From Globodera rostochiensis (taxonomy: Eukaryota > Nematoda > Chromadorea > Rhabditida > Heteroderidae): DNA of 64,000 bases. Shown piece by piece: positions 43,690 to 53,829 of the stretch. Positions within the stretch are counted from its first letter, which is position 1; each line of letters starts with the position of its first letter. The stretch covers positions 1 through 64,000 of the forward strand of contig JAEVLN010000021.1 in the NCBI GenBank assembly GCA_018350325.1. The letters are read 5' to 3'. Position numbers and translations under genes: made by a program. The notes under the pieces are model-generated. The model ran no database searches. It saw only the letters and a list, made by a program, of their open reading frames with translations, and was not told the DNA's origin.

Positions 43690-44710
43690 TGATATGTCTA
43701 ACTCTCTCTTTTTAGCACACTATTTTTTCAAAAAATAAAATGTGCAAAAAAGTAACTAAAAAATTATTAGATGGGGTGCGTTGATGAACAAATTACTCTA
43801 ACCGTCTGACTCTCTATTTTTAGCACACTATTTCTTCAAAAAATAAAATGTTCAAAAAAGTAACTAAAAAATTATTAGATGGGGTGCGTTGATGATCAAA
43901 TTACTCTAACCGTCTGACTCTCTATTTTTAGCACACTATTTCTTCAAAAAATAAAATGTTCAAAAAAGTAACAAAAAAATTATTAGATGGGGTGCGTTGA
44001 TGATCAAATTACTCTAACCGTCTGACTTTAGCACACTATTTCTTCAAAAAATAAAATGTTCAAAAAAGTAACTAACAAATTATTAGATGTTGTTCATGAC
44101 CGAATTACTCTAACCGTCTGACTATCTCTTTTTAGCACACTATTTTTTCAAAAAATAAAATGTTCAAAAAAGTAACTAATTAGATGGGGTGCGTTGATGA
44201 CCAAATTACTCTAACCGTCTGACTTTCTCTTTTTAGCACACTATTTCTTGAAAATAAAATGTTCAAAAAAATAACTAAAAAATTATTAGATGGGGTGCGT
44301 TGATGACCTAATTACTCTAACCGTCTGACTCTCTCTTTTTAGCACACTATTTCTTCAAAAAATAAAATGTTCAAAAAAGTAAAAAAAAATTATTAGATGG
44401 GGTGCGTTGATGTCCAAATTACTCTAACCGTCTGACTCTCTCTTTTTAGCACACTATTTCTTCAAAAAATAAAATGTTCAAAAAAGTAACTAAAAAATTA
44501 TTAGATGGGGTGCGTTGATGACCAAATTACTCTAACCGTCTGACTCTCTTTTTAGCACACTATTTCTTCAAAAAATAAAATGTTCAAAAAAGTAACTAAA
44601 AAATTATTAGATGTTGTTGATGACCGAATTACTCTAACCGTCTAACTCTCTCTTTTTAGCACACTATTTTTTCAAAAAATAAAATGTTCAAAAAAGTAAT
44701 TAAAAAATTA
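43690..44710 (+). repeat. 107-bp tandem repeat, array B (about 9 units)
   Basis: TGGGGTGCG anchors at 43772, 43880, 43988, 44185, 44291, 44398 and 44506, with GATGTTGTT variants at about 44088 and 44612. Spacing is 106-108 bp. Same orientation as arrays A and C. Confidence 0.95.
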
Positions 44711-44719
44711 CATCAGAAA

Positions 44720-45210
44720 AGCTAATGTTATGAAACAAAATTTTGTTACTTAACTTAATTTGATTTAATATTTAACGCTTTTAAATATAGTGTTTTTGGT
44801 ATCAATTTTGATCAATTTAATATTTTGTATGACTCTCCAAAATTGGTTTGGTATAAGCTTTGTATATATATATGGCATAAATCATGGATAAAACTTTATT
44901 TGGGTATTTTGTTAAGTTATTTAATTCTTTAAAAACAAATTTTGGTTTGATATTTAACTCAAAATTAGACAAAGCTGAAATTACAAAGTGCTTTCATTAA
45001 AACAATTTATAAAATCAAACATTTATATTCTTAGCTGAATTACTATGCATTAATTTTCTTCTATCGTCTTTTACGTTTGATGTGAAAATTGCCATTTACA
45101 AAGATTATGAAACAATATGTCGAATATTGTTTTGCTTTAAATATAATATTAATTGTTTTCATTTGAGTTTATTTTTTGTTAAACTTTTTGTGATGTATAA
45201 TATTTTATTA
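44720..45210. other. AT-rich gap
   Basis: No gene or repeat recognised. Confidence 0.5.
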
Positions 45211-45213
45211 TAA

Positions 45214-45468
45214 TTTTTACTTTGTAAGAACATTTCCAAATTTACAACTTGTTGTTTTTATGAATTCGTTTTTGATTGTATTTATATTTTATTATTTAAC
45301 ATTATTTCTAAAAATATATTAACACACCCCGAGCATATCGATTGCCAAACTCTTCTGAAGAACAGAGGAGCTCGGATTTGCGGATTATGTGAAGCCAAGG
45401 ACAACGTTGCACCTGAATTAATGAAAATACAACATCCAAGTGACCTGATTACCTGTGTCCAGCAGTAA
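45214..45468 (+). CDS. Open frame, 84 aa, Cys-containing, unknown product
   Basis: The frame is open from a TAA at 45211 to TAA. N-terminal half is hydrophobic and aromatic (CCFYEFVFDCIYILLFNII). The C-terminal half is GC-richer: HPEHIDCQTLLKNRGARIC, GLCEAKDNVAPELM, then SDLITCVQQ. The CxxC (ARICGLC) plus two further Cys suggests a small folded domain. No ATG near the start. One of the stronger coding candidates. Family not identified. Confidence 0.5.
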   Translation, partial: FLLCKNISKFTTCCFYEFVFDCIYILLFNIISKNILTHPEHIDCQTLLKNRGARICGLCEAKDNVAPELMKIQHPSDLITCVQQ

Positions 45469-45792
45469 ATGACAATGATGCTTTTGTTGTAGTTAGGTCG
45501 AGCACTATAAATTGATACAATATTTTATAAATTAACTTAAATATAAAATGAAATCTTGCTGAAGGTTCAGATTCATAATGAAATAACTAATTTGAAAAAT
45601 AAATAACCTTTATATTTGATAAAAAATTATTCACATCTATTTATGTTACAATTTAAATATAATTTTCTGCTTTAAATAAAAATAAAAATTTAATATTTGA
45701 TCAATTGATCATTTTTCTTCTTTTTTGGAATTATTTTGGCTCGTATTAGCCCGTTTCAAATGTTATACCTTAATAATTAGGGTTAAGTTTAT

Positions 45793-45933
45793 ATGGTCAA
45801 CAGGCATAAGACCTGCCATACACATTATTTGTTTGGTCCAGTCGCAAAATTTGTACTGAGGATTTTTGTAATATGTAATTTGAAATTATTAAATATTCCT
45901 TTCAGATTGCGCATAAATATTGCATTTTTATAA
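45793..45933 (+). CDS. ORF, 46 aa
   Basis: ATG to TAA, MVNRHKTCHTHYLFGPVAKF, then aliphatic. A 43-bp intron-like segment (GTAATATG ... TTCCTTTCAG) sits inside from 45863, so the real product may be spliced. It directly precedes the left copy of the 0.7-kb duplication. Confidence 0.38.
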   Translation: MVNRHKTCHTHYLFGPVAKFVLRIFVICNLKLLNIPFRLRINIAFL

Positions 45934-45938
45934 AAATT

Positions 45939-46667
45939 TTGGGAAAAAGTGCAGGGTCCAAAAAGGCAAAAACGGCAAAATAGGGATTTATTCTCAAAAA
46001 GGCCAAAATAGGGATTTTTATGGACTAAAGCCGCTCTAATTCAAAGTTTTTCGAAATGAATACTATTCTGGCAAACCCTATCTGTAAAAAAAGGTTAAAC
46101 CCTAAAAATCTCGGCCCTATTTATTACTTATGAATTGGCTACCATTGGACCAAGAATAGTGATGCTTTTTATACCCTTTTACATTTCTTAATTTATTTAT
46201 ACTTGGCGCAATAGATTTTATTTCTTTTTGTGATATTTTATGAGTCGTCGGTGAAGATTCAAAATTTTAAATTTTTCTTTTATTATACTAGCTCTTTTTT
46301 TTATTAGAAATTTAATTGTTTCTTCGTCCATTTAACTTTTTAATTAAATCGCGATTTTTGGCTTTGTCTTCATTGAGCCTGGCCCAAAATGTGTCCATTT
46401 CTCGTTAAACATCTTGGTCATTTATTTACTTTTTTAATTTTCCAGTTTGTGCTTTGTAATAATCTTGTTGTTTTTATAGTTTGTTTATTTATTAGAAAAT
46501 TAAATGATTATACTTAAATTTCTATATTTATTTTTTAATCATATTGTATTCTAACTTTAATAATGCTTTAAATATTTTTTAAAATCAAAAATGGATCTTT
46601 AAAGGGTCAAACTTGAGATAACTAACTTTTATTATTCGAGGCAACTTTTAAATCGTTTAATTTATCA
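45939..46667 (+). repeat. 0.7-kb direct repeat, copy 1
   Basis: Starts TTGGGAAAAAGTGCAGGG and ends AATCGTTTAATTTATCA. It matches 50452-51155 with only scattered substitutions and small indels. It contains CCAAAAAGGC repeats and AGCCGCTCTAATTCAAAG. No ORF of note and no terminal inverted repeats; a dispersed, possibly non-autonomous element. Confidence 0.92.
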
Positions 46668-46681
46668 GTGACTGAGCATAA

Positions 46682-46801
46682 TCTTCTGAATCGGCTTCTA
46701 CGATCGATGCCGACATGATGTCAAGACGGAAATTTATGGCCTGTCGCTGTAAGAAAGGGATCAAATGCAACGATAATTTTTTTAAATCCATGACATTTTA
46801 G
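46682..46801 (+). CDS. Open frame, 39 aa, Cys/Lys-rich
   Basis: Follows copy 1 of the duplication. Reads SESASTIDADMMSRRKFMA, then CRCKKGIKCND and a Phe/Met end to TAG. Internal ATGs at the MM. Three closely spaced Cys in a basic context. An alternative frame contains TGA. Unassigned. Confidence 0.42.
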   Translation, partial: SSESASTIDADMMSRRKFMACRCKKGIKCNDNFFKSMTF

Positions 46802-46831
46802 TTCTTATTTAACAATATTAAAAAAATATAA

Positions 46832-46912
46832 ATAGCCTCCTTCGCGAACATATTCAACTGCTTTGAGCTCGAGCAGCCACAGTACAGCTGTTTCTCTGGC
46901 GTTATGCTTTAA
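46832..46912 (+). CDS. Short island, 26 aa, frame ambiguous
   Basis: ASFANIFNCFELEQPQYSC is open to TAA. The other two forward frames are also largely open. Confidence 0.27.
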   Translation: MASFANIFNCFELEQPQYSCFSGVML

Positions 46913-46919
46913 AATTGCG

Positions 46920-47635
46920 TTATATTTTTTCTTTTGGTTATTCAATTATGAAATCGTAAAAAATGAATGTATTTAATTGTGAGTTAATTGTTGATCTTAA
47001 ATTTCTTTCAGACATTTTATATTAGTTAATCTTTTGTCTCATTTTCAACCACCTATTTCAATAAAAAATTATGTATGTTATTTTTGTTATTTAATATTTT
47101 TATGTTTTTTACTTCAAATAACTGTGCTAAGCGTGGCGTTTTGAATGAAACTCAAACATTCATCTTGCTTTTTGGATAATAATATAATTTTTATTGATCC
47201 CAATTTTATGTTTTTTTATCACATTTATTTTAAATTTAGTTGCATAAAATAATAGGTACAAAAATTAAATTCGATGAAGTATTTCATAAAGCTTTTAGAT
47301 TTTATTTATTTTAAAGATATTTGTTTCGTCTTATTTTGTGATTTGTTTTCATTGATTTCAACAGATTTTTTATAATGCTTTGAATATAACCGTAAGCTAG
47401 TTTTTGCATAATGCTTTTATATTTTAATATTTTGTCTATATTTAAAAACGCCATTTGTAATCATAATTTTTTAATGCCTTTTTTGGTAATGCAGTGCAAT
47501 ACTTTGATGGAATATTTATTAAGGGGTTTTGAAGTAGTTTATTTATTATATTTCATTCCGAAAATAATTTTTATATTCGTACAATTTTTTTAATCTTCAA
47601 TTAATACTTTTTTATTGAATTAATACATTTTGGGG
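46920..47635. other. AT-rich gap with small ORFs
   Basis: A 24-codon ATG frame at about 47104 (SNNCAKRGVLNETQTF) and an AT-rich 60-codon frame at 47411 are present. Neither is convincing. Confidence 0.3.
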
Positions 47636-47640
47636 TTTGA

Positions 47641-47890
47641 GTTTTTTTGAAAGCTGAAATTGTTGGAGTGCTATTTTCAAATATTAGCCGCATAGATATT
47701 TGCACCAAATCTATAGTGTTCAATAACGCTAATTAAACTCCTTGATCCAGAGAACCATGTAATCCAAATTGTCATTAAGAATAAAAATATGGTTTACAAG
47801 CATATTAACTCTGAGTTTTTTTTGATTTCTGTGGTGTTATGGATTTTTTGCATTTTAAAATTAGTTTATCGACAACGCTCAACAAATTAA
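47641..47890 (+). CDS. Membrane protein C-terminus, one-base frame break
   Basis: Frame 1 (to TAA at 47734) reads KAEIVGVLFSNISRIDICTK; frame 2 (47717-47890) continues LLDPENHVIQIVIKNKN, then a strong transmembrane-like run SEFFLISVVLWIFCILKLVY with a basic tail, RQRSTN, before TAA. Dropping one T at AATTAAA (about 47733) joins them smoothly. It could be a pseudogene, an assembly error or two exons. No family recognised. Confidence 0.45.
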
Positions 47891-48118
47891 ATAATAACAC
47901 CTTGCATTTATTTGCTTAATTGTTTAAAAAAATCTTTGATGATTTTTTGGGAGGGCCTTCAATTTATAATATTAATTTTTAGTTTTATATTTTTATGATA
48001 TTAATTCTAAAATTGTCCTTCTCTTTTATTGTTTTTAAATCACAAGACGAATCGCACTTGTAATTCAAAATCTTAAAATTTTTATTAAAAATTAAGAGAC
48101 TAGTAGGTAAAACATTAG

Positions 48119-48259
48119 CAAAAAACGATCCACGCTCAATGGATTTTTGTAAACATGATATATATAAGTAATATTGAAATGTTCATTGCAATTGCTATGT
48201 TTGCTGTTCATTTTTTTTGCTCCAGACATAAGTTGGAAAGGTATTTATTAAATTTATAA
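48119..48259 (+). CDS. Open frame with transmembrane segment, 46 aa
   Basis: After AACATTAG: QKTIHAQWIFVNMIYISNI, then EMFIAIAMFAVHFFC and a basic RHKLERYLLNL to TAA. It may be a further exon of a membrane protein, given the similar hydrophobic ORF 230 bp upstream. GTAAAC after WIF is an alternative donor. Confidence 0.43.
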   Translation, partial: QKTIHAQWIFVNMIYISNIEMFIAIAMFAVHFFCSRHKLERYLLNL

Positions 48260-48267
48260 TCGATTAA

Positions 48268-48400
48268 AGTGAAAGAAAGCAGCCATTCTTTCCATCCACC
48301 GCTCGCTGCAGCAATTCAAATGGCTGCTTTTTTCTGCCAGCCCGGGATGGGCGATCGTTTTCCCATCGCTGGAGGAGGGGGGGGGGGGGGGGGGGTGGGC
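48268..48400 (+). repeat. GC-rich locus with G19 tract
   Basis: CAGCCATTCTTTCCATCCACC, CTGCCAGCCCGGGATGGGCG and GGAGGAG lead into 19 G (48377-48395). Shares CAGCCATTCT and the CAATTCAAATG element (inverted) with the G19 locus at 10.95 kb, so both may be remnants of one element. Confidence 0.7.
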
Positions 48401-48602
48401 AATAATATCGATTTAAATATACTTTCAAACTAAAAAAATATCCACGGCCAAGGTTTGAAGGGTTATAAAAATCCTGACTTTAGTCAATTTACAAAATAAT
48501 TATACTACTACATAAAAAATAATTTAGTAATATTCGGTTTGAACTAAATCGAGTTGTTTAAAGTTCAACTAAATTATGAACTAAAATATTAAAATAATAT
48601 AA

Positions 48603-48745
48603 ACTAGAGTCCGGACCCAAAACCCAAAACCCAAAAATTTTTTGGGTTTTTTGTACAAAAAATTGGACCAAAAAATTTTTGGGTTTTGGGTCAATGCCCT
48701 TTTTTGTACAAAAGTTTTGGGTGTTGCCCGGTTGAATTTACACCC
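48603..48745 (-). repeat. CCCAAA/TTTGGG element, reverse, CCGGACTCTAG end
   Basis: Reverse orientation: begins ACTAGAGTCCGG on the + strand, then ACCCAAAACCCAAAACCC and TTTTTTGGGTTTTTTGTAC. Same family as 431-600. Confidence 0.7.
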
Positions 48746-48749
48746 CTAA

Positions 48750-49990
48750 AGATAGCATCATCAGATTTTTCAATCAGATTTATAAGGATCTCACAAATAA
48801 TTGATGGCTCGTTAACACATTATTCTTTCAAATAATTTATATTCATAAAATAAATGTGTTGGCTGGGTTTGGGTTATATTATAATTTTTCTAATTGAATA
48901 TAATTTTAAAATATTCATATATTTTGTTCAAAATAAAAAATATTAACAGTTAATTTAAAAATTATTTTGTTTAATTTTAGATTTTAATTACTCAAACTGT
49001 CTATCTTTTTTTTTTTATTATATTATATATTCAAAAATTAAAATCTAAATAAATATTTTAAATAATTAATTATTTATATAATTAAATTTTATATTAATTC
49101 TAAACAAATTAATCATTCTATTTAAATAAATTTATTATTAAAAATTTTATATTCATAAAAATGAATAAATTAATTATATAAAATGCATTGATTAATAATT
49201 TAACTTTATAATTTAATTATTTTTTAAAATATTATAATTAAAAAATTAAAATATTCAATAATAATAATTAAAAATAATTAGAACTTGATAAACAAAATTA
49301 TATTTTTTACATAACTGTTTAATCGAGCAAAGTGTTACATTAAAAAACATAAAGTTAAAAAAAATAATAAAAAAATTAAAATTGAAATGTTAATACAATA
49401 AAACAAAATTTTCTAAATTATTTTAATTAATCTAAAATTAATGATTATAAATATATAATTTTTATTAAAAATGATTATATTTTTAATATCTATTAGTATT
49501 TTTAAATTGATTTTAATTAATCTTAGTGAATGTTAATCAAATATATTTTTGATAAAAATGTATATGTAAATTTATAAAAGTTTTGTTAAATTATTATAAT
49601 TTATATTGATATTATTTTATAATTATAATAAAATAAAACTTAATTATTAAAATATTTTAATTAATAAAATTTTAAAAATGTAACATATCTATTTTTAGAA
49701 GAGTTAAAATTAAAATCAATCTTTTAAAATTTTCTTTTATTTTAATTATTTAAAAACTATTTAAAAATTTATTAAATCAATAAAATAAATTATTTATATT
49801 TTTACATAAAATATTAATTATTTTTATATGACTTTTGTTATAACTAAAATTTTTGTTAATAATAATATATTTAAATAATTATTACAAAATAATTACATTA
49901 AAAAATTTAAAACTATTTGTTTATTTGCTTCGTTATAATTTATAATTAATTTAATTATAAAAAAATATTAATAATATTTCATATTATACA
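48750..49990. other. Extremely AT-rich block
   Basis: About 1.2 kb almost entirely of A and T, with G/C only every 15-20 bases. No ORF, repeat or RNA gene visible. The richest AT stretch in the window. Confidence 0.7.
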
Positions 49991-49998
49991 TTAATTAA

Positions 49999-50091
49999 AT
50001 TGAACGTGAAAACAACGAACCAACTGAAACAGCCTTTTTTGCACACTATGAAACAATAGTTAAGCAAGCTCTCAGAACGTATTTAAAATAA
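49999..50091 (+). CDS. Open frame, 30 aa, unknown product
   Basis: IERENNEPTETAFFAHYETI followed by VKQALRTYLK and TAA; charged and helical, in sharp contrast to the AT block before it. No ATG. Likely a terminal exon. Confidence 0.4.
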   Translation: MERENNEPTETAFFAHYETIVKQALRTYLK

Positions 50092-50273
50092 ATAAATACT
50101 AATCAATTGATTAAAAAACTAATGTTAATAAAAATGACAACACTCAAAAATAGGTTAATAAGACGTTCAACCTAAAAAAGCTAGGCATTAATGCTTATGT
50201 TAAAAAATAATCAAATAAATTAAAAATGTAAATGATTTATTATTTGTAAAACTAAATAGTTTAAGAATCCTGA

Positions 50274-50380
50274 AATATTAATAAAAAAACTCTGGATTTG
50301 ACAACAAGAATGAAGCATCTTCGTGCACACACGGCCAAATTGACTGTATAAGCGCGCGATCAACGAGAATATATTTTTAA
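50274..50380 (+). CDS. Island with two competing frames
   Basis: Frame A (50274-50351) reads KTLDLTTRMKHLRAHTAKL, with the LxxH...H look of a C2H2 zinc-finger helix. Frame B (50285-50380) reads SGFDNKNEASSCTHGQIDC. Only one can be coding. Confidence 0.3.
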
Positions 50381-50451
50381 AAAGAAGTATGGCTATTGAT
50401 CTGTAGGAAAGATTTTAAATTGTTGAAAATATAATTGTAGAAATTAAAATC

Positions 50452-51155
50452 TTGGGAAAAAGTGCAGGGTCCAAAAAGGCAAAAACGGCAAAATAAGGAT
50501 TTATTCTGAAAAAGGCCAAAATAGGGATTTTTAGAGACTAAAGCCGCTCTAATTCAAAGTTTTTCGAAATGAATTCTAAACCCTATCTGCAAAAAAAAGG
50601 TTAAACCCTAAAATCTCGGCCCTATTTATTACTTATGAATTGGCTTTCATTGGACCAAGAATAAGGTAGTGATGCTTTTTATACCTTTTTACATTTCTTA
50701 ATTTATTTATACTTGGCGCAATAAATTTTATTTCTTTTTGTGATATTTTATTAAAATTTTAAATTTTTTTTTATTATACTAGCTCTTTTTTTTATTATAA
50801 TATTATTATTTCTTAGTCCATCTAACTTTTAATTAAATCGCGATTTTTGGCTTTGTCTTCATTGAGCCTGGCCCAAAAATGTGTCCATTTCTCGTTAAAC
50901 ATCTTGATCATTTATTTACTTTTTTAATTTTCCAGTTTGTGCTTTGTAATAATCTTGTTGTTTTTATAGTTTGTTTATTTATTATAAAATTAAATGATAA
51001 TACTTAAATTTCTATATTAATTTTTAATCATATTGTATTCTAACTTTAATAATGCTTTAAATATTTTTTAAAATTAAAATGGATCTTTAAAGGGTCAAAC
51101 TTGAGATAAATAACTTTTATTATTCGAGCCAACTTTTAAATCGTTTAATTTATCA
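50452..51155 (+). repeat. 0.7-kb direct repeat, copy 2
   Basis: Same orientation and order of landmarks as 45939-46667, with about 25 fewer bases (loss near TTTTATGAGTCGTCGG). Copies are 4.5 kb apart. Confidence 0.92.
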
Positions 51156-51159
51156 ATCT

Positions 51160-51495
51160 TTTTGAACTTGCAATAAAGACCAATCTAATTTTTTAATCAA
51201 ATAATATAACCTTTAGTGTTTTATTTGTTGTAAAAGGATAAAAAACAATTTTAAATTGCTCTGAATTTATTGTGCCAAGGTCCAAAACATACGCACAAAT
51301 GAATTTGAATTATTATTCAAATAGCAAATTGGAATGAAAAATTCCTTCAAAATTAGTTTTGCTTTTTCAATTTTGCTTATTATTAGAATTATCGCCGCTG
51401 TGGAATTTTTGTCTTTCAAATGTTTGTGTTTTATTATTATTATGAAGATAAAATTTGCTTAATTTTAAAAATAAAGACTTTTGCATTGTACTTTT
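51160..51495. other. AT-rich gap
   Basis: No supported gene on the forward strand. A 66-codon reverse-strand frame (51367-51567) overlaps the next ORF and is treated as its shadow. Confidence 0.4.
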
Positions 51496-51499
51496 CATA

Positions 51500-51622
51500 A
51501 TGCAATTTCGATCAACGAGCATAATATTTTTTGGTAATTTGTTATTTATATACTCCATTTTTTTCATCGCATGCGCTCAATCGCTGACAAAGCGCTGTCA
51601 TATCCTTTTTTATCAGAGATGA
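51500..51622 (+). CDS. Signal-peptide-like ORF, 40 aa
   Basis: ATG, short basic n-region (MQFRSTS), long hydrophobic core (IIFFGNLLFIYSIFFIACA), then AQSLTKRCH: a convincing secretory start with likely cleavage after ACA or AQ. It ends at TGA 20 residues later, but another frame stays open from ALTKR onward (SFFIRDESTVVQNNQK), so an exon end or indel may lie near 51600. Probably the first exon of a secreted protein. Confidence 0.45.
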   Translation: MQFRSTSIIFFGNLLFIYSIFFIACAQSLTKRCHILFYQR

Positions 51623-51895
51623 GAGTACAGTGGTGCAAAATAATCAAAAAATTATTATTTAAAATTATATTTTAGGTTTGTAAATAAAGAGTGGATTTAG
51701 GTGTTACATGTAATAGCTTTACCAGCAAGAAAATGATTTTTAAATTATAAATTAAAAGATGATTTAAAATTTATCAATATTTCTTGGTTTCATCTTCTTA
51801 AATTTTACATTAATTTTATTCTTTTTACTGTAATCTATAACATTTAAAAATAATACGACTTTTCATTATAATTAATTAAAATAAACTGTAAAAAA

Positions 51896-52027
51896 ATGTC
51901 AATTATTGATGTATTGCGTCTAAAAATATTGGTTTTAATTGCTCGGCACTTCTTGCGTGATGGGGCTACTGAATCCTTAGTTTTCATGAAGCAGGTGTCT
52001 TCTAGGGTCAACAGTAATTTATATTAA
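51896..52027 (+). CDS. ORF, 43 aa, unknown product
   Basis: ATG to TAA: MSIIDVLRLKILVLIARHF, then RDGATESLVFMKQVSS. CAG/GTGTCT after FMKQ is a possible donor. Good amino-acid balance with a basic hydrophobic start. No family recognised. Confidence 0.43.
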   Translation: MSIIDVLRLKILVLIARHFLRDGATESLVFMKQVSSRVNSNLY

Positions 52028-52181
52028 AAAATCTTTAATTAATTGTAAGAGGTATTTTGGTTGTTGGCATTTTTAGGTTGCCATTTATTTTGATAGCCTT
52101 TGTTCATAATTTTTATATTATTACACTAACAATGTTTATTTAAATAGTTTTTTTTGTAAGATTTTTAAAATCGTTTTATAA

Positions 52182-52250
52182 TTAGTTTTCTTCCTCCGAG
52201 ACAAAGACCACAAGATTTTTGGCCCATTACCTTCGGGTGGAATGATTTAG
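52182..52250 (+). CDS. Short island, 22 aa
   Basis: FFLRDKDHKIFGPLPSGGM to TAG. The overlapping frame SSSETKTTRFLAHYL is also open. Confidence 0.27.
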   Translation, partial: LVFFLRDKDHKIFGPLPSGGMI

Positions 52251-52511
52251 ATGGTTGCAATAAATATTTATATTTCACCGCCTAAATAAAGAAATATTTA
52301 GACTTTGAGATATAGGTTGCATTTAATAAATTAATTTGTATTTCTTTAACTTACTTTAAACAGCATAAGCTTTTTTTATTTAATCTGTTATAAAATGGTA
52401 TTGTATAATGTAAAAGTTCTCTTGTCAGCGGTGTAGTGAATAAAGAACTTGGTGTATGTTTAATAAACGGTTTTAATTTAATTTGGACGCATTGATTTTT
52501 TATTTCAATAA

Positions 52512-52619
52512 ATGCTGGATGATACAAGAACTAATTACCAAAATAATATATTCTTGATTCAGCAGGTTCATTGTAAGGACTTCGTTCACCATTTGAGTAG
52601 GGTAAAGAGATTCTTTTAG
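52512..52619 (+). CDS. Small ORF, 35 aa
   Basis: ATG to TAG: MLDDTRTNYQNNIFLIQQ, then HCKDFVHHLSRVKRFF. GATTCAG within it and AGTAGG/GTAAAG later could instead delimit a 40-bp exon. His/Lys-rich end. Unassigned. Confidence 0.42.
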   Translation: MLDDTRTNYQNNIFLIQQVHCKDFVHHLSRVKRFF

Positions 52620-52786
52620 GTTTAATTTAAAATTTTATTCTGTTTTCACTTATATAAAAAATGTAATAATTTTATCTTAAATCTTTAATCTGTTATACAT
52701 TTGATAAATTTCCAGTATTAATTTGTTTTAGTTAATTGTATAATTCAAAAAATACAGCATACCTTTAATAATTAATCAATGACACA

Positions 52787-52864
52787 ATGTTAGTTAATGG
52801 AATGAAGCCCGCAATATTTTCGTCTAAAGCCTTACCACATTTGCTTTGTGTTGTTATCGGTTGA
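52787..52864 (+). CDS. Small ORF, 25 aa
   Basis: ATG to TGA: MLVNGMKPAIFSSKALPHLL, ending CVVIG. Possible membrane peptide or exon. Confidence 0.28.
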   Translation: MLVNGMKPAIFSSKALPHLLCVVIG

Positions 52865-53183
52865 CTACGTTCCTAAATTTTATTCTTCTTGTTGATGCTT
52901 TTTGATTGGTTTTTGATTAAATAATTTTGTAATTAAGGGAATATTTATTTGACAAACTTCATTTGTGTTCAAATAATTTGTATAAGAACGAACGTTGATA
53001 TTGTTTTGTATCTATTTAAGAATAATTTATTAATCCTGCATTAATTTTAATATCCGTTTTTAAGTTTTTTGACTATTTGCGCAAAATGAGATTTATTACG
53101 AAATTTTTGTTGTTATTATAATATTGGTTCACTTTAAATTTATCAGCAAAACTTTATTAATTTTTGTTTTAATATCAATATAA

Positions 53184-53303
53184 GTCTATTTACTTAGGTT
53201 TCCCACTAAGTTCTGTCGGCCTTTGATTTTTATGAAAAATTTATTTTTAGAAATTCAACAAAATACAATCAAGATTCAAAATAATTTCCATTATTATCGA
53301 TAA
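53184..53303 (+). CDS. Open frame, 39 aa
   Basis: VYLLRFPTKFCRPLIFMKN, then a long polar Asn/Gln/Ile helix to TAA. Internal ATG. AT-rich second half. Ends two bases before the next ATG frame. Confidence 0.36.
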   Translation, partial: VYLLRFPTKFCRPLIFMKNLFLEIQQNTIKIQNNFHYYR

Positions 53304-53304
53304 A

Positions 53305-53409
53305 ATGTTGCCTTTTTTTCTGGATATATTTTTGTCCACAATCATTAGAATGGAACTGAGCTATGAGCTAAAACCCAAATTGGGACTCAATTTTTCTTTT
53401 GCAATCTAA
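53305..53409 (+). CDS. Small ORF, 34 aa, hydrophobic start
   Basis: ATG: MLPFFLDIFLSTIIRMELSY, then ELKPKLGLNFSFAI and TAA. The hydrophobic N-terminus might be a weak signal anchor. Confidence 0.38.
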   Translation: MLPFFLDIFLSTIIRMELSYELKPKLGLNFSFAI

Positions 53410-53422
53410 TATTAGCGGTAAA

Positions 53423-53644
53423 TCAAGTTTTGGATAGTGATAACATAGACGGGAGAAGCTTCAGGCTAAATTTGAGGTTTATTGCTTCACCCATTAATTT
53501 TTCATGAAACTCCAAAGTTTGCTCCAGCAGAAATTTTGGGGCAAAAATGGCATTTTTTAGGGATAATTTTTGGCAATACAATTCAAAATGCCATAGAAAA
53601 TCTTCTGCTGAACGAATTTTAATTTTTGCAGACTTGATAAGCAT
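53423..53644 (-). CDS. ORF, 73 aa (strand uncertain)
   Basis: Reverse strand ATG, then RSAEDFLWHFELYCQKLSL and LLEQTLEFHEKLMGEAI: charged amphipathic helices. The forward strand is open as well apart from one TGA (KMAFFRDNFWQYNSK). The longest clean frame in this cluster. No family recognised. Confidence 0.38.
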   Translation of the reverse strand: MLIKSAKIKIRSAEDFLWHFELYCQKLSLKNAIFAPKFLLEQTLEFHEKLMGEAINLKFSLKLLPSMLSLSKT

Positions 53645-53667
53645 TGTTAAGCTTCCAAAAGCATTAA

Positions 53668-53829
53668 ACTAAGGCTGATCAGCCTAAAATTCCCCGAGAT
53701 AGAAGCCCTCAAAAGCGGGCAACGGACTCCCGGGCCGCAATCCTTGAACTTTTAGAGTGACACCGCGGACGTGACTATGAATTAGTTGTAACTGCGCGCA
53801 AATATAACTCACCGTTTTTAGATGTCTAA
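53668..53829 (+). pseudogene. 54-codon frame interrupted by one TGA
   Basis: Before the TGA (53758): KADQPKIPRDRSPQKRATDS, then RAAILELLE. After it, in the same frame: HRGRDYELVVTARKYNSPF and TAA. Both halves look like coding sequence and the patch is much GC-richer than its surroundings. Read as a nonsense-mutated exon or a base error; other frames here are worse. Confidence 0.35.

Noticed and set aside
48610..48640. Telomere-like ACCCAAAACCCAAAACCC
   Set aside because: Only three short units within a palindromic CCCAAA/TTTGGG element that also occurs internally at 431 and 41896; not a telomeric array.
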